Positions 57,566 to 64,000 of a stretch of 64,000 nucleotides of DNA are shown here, in pieces (position 1 is the first letter of the stretch; every line of letters starts with the position of its first letter). Position numbers and translations under genes: made by a program. The notes under the pieces were generated by a model that was not told the origin of the DNA, searched no databases, and saw only the letters and a program-made list of their open reading frames with translations. This stretch comes from Megaustenia siamemsis (lineage: Eukaryota > Mollusca > Gastropoda > Stylommatophora > Ariophantidae). Where the stretch lies: the NCBI GenBank assembly GCA_032433765.1, contig JAVIAB010000092.1, forward strand, positions 100,862,064 through 100,926,063, given 5' to 3'.

Positions 57566-57823
57566 GGGAGCCGCGATAGCTCAGTGGTTAGTCAACAGGA
57601 CTACAAAGGACAAGAGGTCGGGTTCCATCCTGATCGACGGCTTCCGGGTTCAACCAGCCTTATCAGGGTACCGGGATTTTTTCTGGGAAAATAAAGCGGC
57701 ACGGGCGTAATACCGACCACATTACCCCAAGAATCATGTGCCGAAGGTCTGCAAAAATTATGGTCACTAACATTATATTCCCTATACGCCATTTGGCGTG
57801 ACGGGGCACGTTACTTTTTTTTT
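57566..57823 (+). mobile_element. tRNA-derived SINE, copy 11, with target duplication
   Basis: Plus-strand copy, GGGAGCCGCGATAGCTCAGT to a terminal nine-base T run. Flanked by ACATTGTAAAT at 57552-57562 and 57824-57834. It shows best that the sense 3' end is GTTACTTTTTTTTT, not poly(A). Confidence 0.9.
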
Positions 57824-57959
57824 ACATTGTAAATTAAATTTGACTAAAACTGACACTATTTATGGCTACATTCATGGACGCCGACAAGAGGATGCTTACG
57901 AAGTCCCTTTTTCTTCCTTTTTTTCTCACCTACACCCGACTACTGCTAAAGGATTAATT

Positions 57960-58112
57960 TTTCCTCTTCGTCATCCGCACTTAAAGTAACGTTAAGTGGG
58001 CGAGATGCAATGTCTTGTGATTTTAAGCAGAATTTTTGATATTTGCGTTTTTCGACTTCAGCATGGCGTTTTTGAGTCTCGGGTTGCCTTCCCTCATCGA
58101 CTCCTGCTTGTT
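57960..58112 (-). repeat. CAAG-tailed repeat, decayed copy
   Basis: The minus strand matches the family body: TCGTCATCCGCACTTAAAG, ACGTTAAGTGGGCG, TTTTGATATTTGCG and CGACTTCAGCATGGCG here, against GGCGGATGATGA, CGCCTACTTAACGT, CGCAAATATCAC and the CTGAAGTCG stretch in the forward copies. Confidence 0.6.
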
Positions 58113-58114
58113 TG

Positions 58115-59281
58115 GCCAGTCTGATTCCAGGATCGCCACTGTAATGTGAATAGTGCCTCGATTAACTCTGTTCTTCTCCGATCACGACCACTCTCTGGCC
58201 AGTCTGATTCCAGGATCGCCACTGTAATGTGAATAGTGCCTCGATTAACTCTGTTCTTCTCCGATCACGACCACTCTCTGGCCAGTCTGATTCCAGGATC
58301 GCCACTGTAATGTGAATAGTGCCTCGATTAACTCTGTTCTTCTCCGATCACGACCACTCTCTGGCCAGTCTGATTCCAGGATCGCCACTGTAATGTGAAT
58401 AGTGCCTCGATTAACTCTGTTCTTCTCCGATCACGACCACTCTCTGGCCAGTCTGATTCCAGGATCGCCACTGTAATGTGAATAGTGCCTCGATTAACTC
58501 TGTTCTTCTCCGATCACGACCACTCTCTGGCCAGTCTGATTCCAGGATCGCCACTGTAATGTGAATAGTGCCTCGATTAACTCTGTTCTTCTCCGATCAC
58601 GACCACTCTCTGGCCAGTCTGATTCCAGGATCGCCACTGTAATGTGAATAGTGCCTCGATTAACTCTGTTCTTCTCCGATCACGACCACTCTCTGGCCAG
58701 TCTGATTCCAGGATCGCCACTGTAATGTGAATAGTGCCTCGATTAACTCTGTTCTTCTCCGATCACGACCACTCTCTGGCCAGTCTGATTCCAGGATCGC
58801 CACTGTAATGTGAATAGTGCCTCGATTAACTCTGTTCTTCTCCGATCACGACCACTCTCTGGCCAGTCTGATTCCAGGATCGCCACTGTAATGTGAATAG
58901 TGCCTCGATTAACTCTGTTCTTCTCCGATCACGACCACTCTCTGGCCAGTCTGATTCCAGGATCGCCACTGTAATGTGAATAGTGCCTCGATTAACTCTG
59001 TTCTTCTCCGATCACGACCACTCTCTGGCCAGTCTGATTCCAGGATCGCCACTGTAATGTGAATAGTGCCTCGATTAACTCTGTTCTTCTCCGATCACGA
59101 CCACTCTCTGGCCAGTCTGATTCCAGGATCGCCACTGTAATGTGAATAGTGCCTCGATTAACTCTGTTCTTCTCCGATCACGACCACTCTCTGGCCAGTC
59201 TGATTCCAGGATCGCCACTGTAATGTGAATAGTGCCTCGATTAACTCTGTTCTTCTCCGATCACGACCACTCTCTGGCCAG
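58115..59281. repeat. 83-bp minisatellite, 14 near-identical copies
   Basis: Fourteen units starting GGCCAGTCTGATTCCAGGAT and ending GATCACGACCACTCTCT. I see no difference between units by eye, making it the most homogeneous array of the window together with the 60-bp and 40-bp arrays. Confidence 0.95.
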
Positions 59282-59392
59282 TTGGTGGCGGGCGTCTCTT
59301 CTTCCCCCTCCCCTCTCCTCCCCCACCCACTCCCCTCTACTATTAAATATTTTCTTTGCATTTTAGCATGCAGAAGCGTACTGAAAATTACA

Positions 59393-59598
59393 GTACATTG
59401 TGTAAGTACCAGTACAAGGTGTAAGGTACAGTACAAGGTGTAAGGTACAGTACAATGTGCAAGGTATAGTACAAAGTGTAAGGTACAGTACAAGGTATAA
59501 GTTACAGTACAAGGTGCAAGGTATAGTACAAGGTGTAAGGTACAGTACAAGGTGTAATGTACAGTACAAGGTGTAAAGTACAATACAAGGTGTTATTT
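59393..59598. repeat. 19-bp minisatellite
   Basis: About 11 units of GGTACAGTACAAGGTGTAA with single-base variants. Confidence 0.95.
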
Positions 59599-59599
59599 A

Positions 59600-60665
59600 A
59601 AGATACATTTGACAAAAATAAAGGGTAGATGAAAGCTAGAAGGAGCAAGTCTAGATTAGGTTAAACCATACCTGCAGCTGTAACTAATTATTGGGGAAAT
59701 ATTGCATTGTTGATGTTGATCGAATGCCATGTAATCGAAGTTAATCTATTGACCCAGATTTTTCTACGTGGCGGACAGCAAATGTTTTCTTTGTTGAATC
59801 CCTGGGGTGTGTTCGATCTTATTCATCCCAGAGACACTTCAACGCTGGTCTTCGCTATCAACATACCCCGTCTTGTTGACTAAAACATAGCTTCAGACGC
59901 TATATCTATCCTCGAATGAATGCCGGTAAAAATAGGTAAACTGTATCCCATAGCAAGTAGTGAGTCGAGATTAAACCTGAATGTGTTGATGACAGCTTAC
60001 TCATAAATGCCTGGCTAAAATCAGATATTTTAGACCGAAAGACGCAGTCAAACAGTAAACGGTTACAGACATTTTATAACGTTGAAACAGCTCACAGTGC
60101 TTATCTTGAACATGCAAGTCAACTAAGAATATTAGAAAGTCGCTCAGCATGCAAGGTTTATTTCTGACTGGCATTAGACATGTCTGTGTACACACCCCGT
60201 CACGTTGACCAGATCGTCCTGGTTCAAGTCCTAACTGGGACACAACAACAAATGTTAACAATCTACACCGCTATGTGGTTTACCCAGCCTCGAAAATTAA
60301 GTACGGGATATTTTCCTTAGGATAAAACATATCGGCCTGGTGTGGTGCTGCCCTCGTGACCTATATGTCTACCAATGGTCATGGAACAATATAATCACTA
60401 TCAATATTTTTTCCTCTTACGTTACAAAGCATGAGGAGTACCATTTACTTCTTTGTTTTAAGTAAATACAACCATCAACTATTCCCCTTTTCCTTTTCTC
60501 CGCCTCCGATAAAAAGTCAATAAGTTATTTATGTTGAGGAATGATAACATGCAAATAATCATTTGATACATTTTGAAAATATTATGTTTCTGGTATATCG
60601 CTTTCCAGCTTCCAGAATGTAGTTCTGTTTTTTTTTTAATTTGTTTTACTAGTTCACCTTTAACA
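59600..60665. other. No gene recognised
   Basis: About 1 kb with a less repetitive look. A B-box-like GGTTCAAGTCC at 60220 hints at another tRNA-headed repeat, but I find no matching A box. Confidence 0.4.
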
Positions 60666-60669
60666 TTCC

Positions 60670-60911
60670 GTGGTGCCTCTAGTAACAGACTAACCTGTCT
60701 AGTCTGGCCAAGCGAGTAGGGATCGAAGAGGGAAGACAACCCGGTACTCAAAAATGTCGCGCTGAAGTCGGATGTGTTGGGCCGAAAGGCGCAAATATCA
60801 CAGTTATTCTGTAAACCACAACACAACGCAGACACGCCTACTTGACGTCCTTTTAAGGGCGGATGATGACTAGGTACACTCCTTAAGTCATAGGGCGAAC
60901 GCAAGCAAGCA
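60670..60911 (+). mobile_element. CAAG-tailed retroposon, third copy
   Basis: Starts within the family at CGTGGTGCCTCTAGTAACAG and ends CGCAAGCAAGCA. Close to the copy at 7537-7898 along its length. No target duplication found. Confidence 0.7.
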
Positions 60912-60914
60912 TAA

Positions 60915-61435
60915 CGAAAATATTGACAGTATCGGCGACTTCATGTATGAACGGGTTATATCTTCTTACGTTTAACGATCACTTAATGAGATTGTAGCGC
61001 TTTGTACATTGTCCAATAACAATTAACACTGAGCAATATAAATGTAGACATTTGTTAATGTCACATAAAAGCAGTCGATAAACAAAAACAAGCACAGTCG
61101 CGACGAGAGGAGATATTAAAGACACATGGAGCATATTATCCAATAAATCGGCTACAGAACAACGAAAACAAATCGAGCCACCGGCAGACAATAAGCATGT
61201 AAAGAACAGCTTACCTTGACACTGGAAACCCTGATGAGAACTTTGTACTCCAACTGGGCGACTACTCCTGCTCGACACGGATGGAAGAGTGATATACAAG
61301 CTGACTTTTATTCCGAGATGTAATAGAAGCAGCCCTGTTGGAAAATATATATTGACAAGTTTATATCACAGCGGCATTAAAAGTATCATTCGTTTTTTTG
61401 TTTGTTTTTGTTTGTTACAAAGTGTCAGCATTTTC
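60915..61435. other. No recognised feature
   Basis: A splice-donor-like GTAAGCTG on the minus strand near 61210 follows an open stretch, but no domain supports an exon. Confidence 0.35.
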
Positions 61436-61440
61436 AATAA

Positions 61441-61677
61441 GGGGGCAGTGATAGCTCAGTAGTTTGTGAATCAAGGACAAGAAGTCGTGTTAGATCCTGA
61501 TTGGCAGCTTTCAAGTTCACACAGCCTTAAATGGGTACATGATTTTTTTCAGGAAAGTAAATCTGCACGGACGTAATACCGATCACATTACTCTAAAAAT
61601 AATGTGCACAAGATGTATAAAAATATGACCACTAACATCATAGTACATCGTGTGGCTCTTTACTTTACTTACTTTTT
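61441..61677 (+). mobile_element. tRNA-derived SINE, diverged copy 12
   Basis: GGGGGCAGTGATAGCTCAGT to TTTACTTTACTTACTTTTT. A small deletion removes part of the anticodon-arm region after the A box (AGTTTGTGAATCAAGGAC). The B box is altered to GTTAGATCCTG. Confidence 0.75.
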
Positions 61678-61864
61678 AAAATCAGTAAGATATGAGCTCT
61701 CATAAAAAATTATCTCCAGAAAGGAAAACATTAAAATGATTGTAAACACACAGTACAGATAATAGGGCACTTTAACGGAAAGAGATACCTGCCAGTGGAG
61801 AGCGGGTGGCAACTTGTCGGCTCCAACAGGTGAATGAGGGTACCAAACTCGGTAGGGTCAATAT

Positions 61865-61940
61865 TTTTTTTCTATCGGGGCTGGAATCAAAACTCAGACC
61901 TGAACATTTCGTGGCGACTGCACTGGACAGGCGGCCTGTA
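61865..61940 (-). repeat. Possible third tRNA-like head
   Basis: The minus strand reads GGCCGCCTGTCCAGTGCAGT, then GAGTTTTGATTCCAGCCCC. The second part resembles a T arm with a B box (GTTTTGATTCC); the A box is weak. Confidence 0.3.
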
Positions 61941-61944
61941 TTCT

Positions 61945-63055
61945 CCGGTCATACAAGAGGAAAATGCCTTAAATATATATTTTTCTTTTTTTTAATAAAC
62001 CAGCAGGGTAAGGTATTGGAATATGTGACAAAGTGGGAAAATTAAACATCGTTAAGGTTTAAATAGATGCGCCAGAATTTGTGCTGAATTAATTAACGTT
62101 TTAAATTGGTAGGTAGCACTTCAGTTGGTGAGATAGTAAGCTGAGTTAGGTAGTATTATATTTGAGTATATAGCTAGTAGAATCAGCTATTGGTAAGTTA
62201 CATAGTGATTACATTTGACAGTTTACCATTTAGAATGTTAGTAAAACCGACTTCATCTCCTTGAAGCTCTATTTCCATAGATGCACAATTCCTCCCTTTA
62301 TTCTCAGTAAAGGAAAAAAAATATATATGTATAAGTAACACACCAATGGACATGTTCGGAGTGCAATGATAATGGTCCGTAAATAACTTAATACATTTTT
62401 CGGGTTGAGAGCAATAACAAACAGTACGTACGTAAGTAGGTAAGTAATGCAAACAGTTCATGCTGGCGACGTCATGTCTCAAGCACAAAACGTTGACTGT
62501 CGAATTGACTAGAACAACCATCTCGTCATTTGTGTAGGTAAGCGCATCAATTGACCCGCGCTTTACTGCGCACGTCATCACGTGCCATGCCTCCTCTAAC
62601 TGATCTGTCATATTCCTTTGCTCTTTATCTACCCTCTTGTCATTAGTTTTCAATACCTTCCAAAAGTGTTCAGTGAACTTATGCCGGTATTTTTTCGTTA
62701 CAATTAATACTGTTTAGTGGATTTTTTGTCTCTCTACATTTGAAAATTATTAAAGTTAGTCATCGCAGAAATTAAACGTTCGCGAAAAAGCTGACATGGT
62801 GACAAGAAAAGACAAAATCAGAAACGAGGTTATAAAAGAAAAAAGTTAGCTCAGAACCAGTTTTGAATTATTAAAAAAGACAACAAATAAAATGGTTTGA
62901 CCCTCTGGAGAGAATGGCTGGAGGACACAGAGCTACATTTTAGTGAAAACATCAGAGAAACTACGACAACAAGTGACCTTGAGTGAGGTTGCCAGGAGAG
63001 CAAGAACCAGGAATTGATATTTCTCTCGACAAACAAAGCTGCACAAGAGGAAGAA
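61945..63055. other. No gene recognised
   Basis: Contains a 151-codon minus-strand frame (62198-62653) with no domain I know and no promoter or splice context. I leave it uncalled. Confidence 0.4.
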
Positions 63056-63057
63056 TA

Positions 63058-63900
63058 GTAATCGTAGTAGCAGAATTAGTAATAGTAGTAATAGAAGTAG
63101 TAATAGAAGTAGTAATAGTGGTAGTAAAGTAAAAGTGGCAGTATTAGTAATAGTAATAGTAGTAGTATTAGTAGTGATAGTAGTAGTAATAGTAGTAGTA
63201 TTAGTAGTAGTAATAAGAGTAGTGTGGTGATGGTGGTTGTAGTAATAATAGTAGTAGTAGTGGTAGTCGTGGAGGTGGTGTGATGGTAGTAATAATAGTA
63301 GTAGTGATGGTGTTGGTGGAAGTAGTAATAGTAGTAGTAGTCGTGGTGGTGGTGGTGGTGGTGGTGGTGGTAGTAATAGTAGTAGTAGTAGTAGTAGTAG
63401 TCGTGGTGGTGGTGGTAGTAGTAGTAGTAGTAGTCGTGGTGGTAGTAATAGTTGTAGTAGTAGTCGTGGTGGTGGTGGTGGTAGTAATAGTAATCGTGGT
63501 AGTGGTAGTAACAGTAGTAGTAGTAGTCGTGGTGGTGGTGGTAGTAGTAATAGTAGTAGTAGTAGTAGTAGTAGTAGTCGTGGTGGTGGTGGTGGTAGTA
63601 ATAGTAATCGTGGTAGTGGTAGTAACAGTAGTAGTAGTAGTCGTGGTGGTGGTGGTAGTAGTAATAGTAGTAGTAGTAGTAGTAGTAGTCGTGGTGGTGG
63701 TGGTAGTAGTAATAGTAGTAGTAGTAGTAGTAGTAGTCGTGGTGGTGGTGGTAGTAGTAATAGTAGTAGTAGTAGTAGTAGTAGTCGTGGTGGTGGTGGT
63801 AGTAGTAATAGTAGTAGTAGTAGTAGTAGTAGTAGTCGTGGTGGTGGTGGTGGTAGTAGTAGTAGTAGTTTAGTAGTAGTAGTAGTAGTAGTGTAGTAGT
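63058..63900. repeat. (GTA)n/(GTG)n trinucleotide tract
   Basis: GTAGTAGTAGTAG with GTGGTGGTG, GTAATAGTA and GTCGTGG interruptions. Blocks such as GTCGTGGTGGTGGTGGTAGT recur, so part of it has a longer period. The 197-codon VVVV frame is an artefact. Confidence 0.95.
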
Positions 63901-63906
63901 AGTAGT

Positions 63907-63908
63907 GG

Positions 63909-63943
<35 letters not shown>
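63907..63943. repeat. (TTG)n microsatellite
   Basis: Twelve TTG units. Confidence 0.9.
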
Positions 63944-64000
63944 GAAGAAGTAAAAGAGGATGCGTTAATTTACTTTCACATTTCACAAGGAAAACTTCCC

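Noticed and set aside
61205..61300. Host exon ending in a GTAAGC donor (minus strand)
   Set aside because: A single consensus donor without a protein match or acceptor is not enough.
62198..62653. 151-codon minus-strand frame as a host gene
   Set aside because: No recognisable domain, no splice or promoter context; frames of this length occur by chance in a 64-kb window.
63280..63873. 197-codon poly-Val frame
   Set aside because: Translation of a GTA/GTG trinucleotide tract.

Overview
The window looks like intergenic, repeat-saturated DNA from a metazoan nuclear genome, most likely a lophotrochozoan such as a mollusc. The taxon is an inference from the retrotransposon types (many short LINE 3' ends, an I/Nimb-type LINE with RNase H, tRNA-headed SINEs) and the very high load of minisatellites; nothing in the window proves it. 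I found no host protein-coding gene, rRNA gene, functional tRNA gene or CRISPR array that I can defend. Almost everything recognisable is a mobile element or a tandem array.

Layout. 0-13.7 kb: SINE copies, a 25-bp and a 44-bp minisatellite, several broken LINE reverse transcriptases, a CAAG-tailed interspersed repeat, a foldback MITE-like element and a possible mariner transposase scrap. 13.8-19.1 kb: one nearly full-length but frameshifted LINE (endonuclease, reverse transcriptase, RNase H) inserted inside a 23-bp minisatellite. 19.1-26.9 kb: long minisatellites (23, 37, 40, 53 bp) with SINE and LINE fragments between them. 28.3-33.3 kb: a decayed LINE whose reverse-transcriptase motif has been amplified into 28 almost identical 60-bp units. 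47.7-59.6 kb: more arrays (48, 18, 62, 83, 19 bp) with SINEs and LINE fragments. 63.0-64.0 kb: a GTA/TAG trinucleotide tract.

The most notable object is at 34136-44994: a 10.86-kb element with inverted arms of about 3.35 kb, a 6-bp target duplication (CAAACA) and ends that read AG...CT. These are hallmarks of Maverick/Polinton elements. Each arm carries one copy of the same 405-codon gene: four C2H2 zinc fingers followed by a domain that I associate with Polinton-type DNA polymerase genes. The two copies differ at only four residues. The core Polinton genes (integrase, PolB catalytic domain, ATPase, protease, capsid) are absent; the 4.1-kb interior holds LINE fragments and tandem repeats. It resembles a two-left-ended, core-deleted genome that integrated.

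A second theme is that tandem arrays and retrotransposons build on each other. Three minisatellites (44, 60 and 68 bp) are amplified pieces of conserved LINE protein motifs, while LINE and SINE copies have in turn inserted into other arrays, leaving readable target-site duplications.
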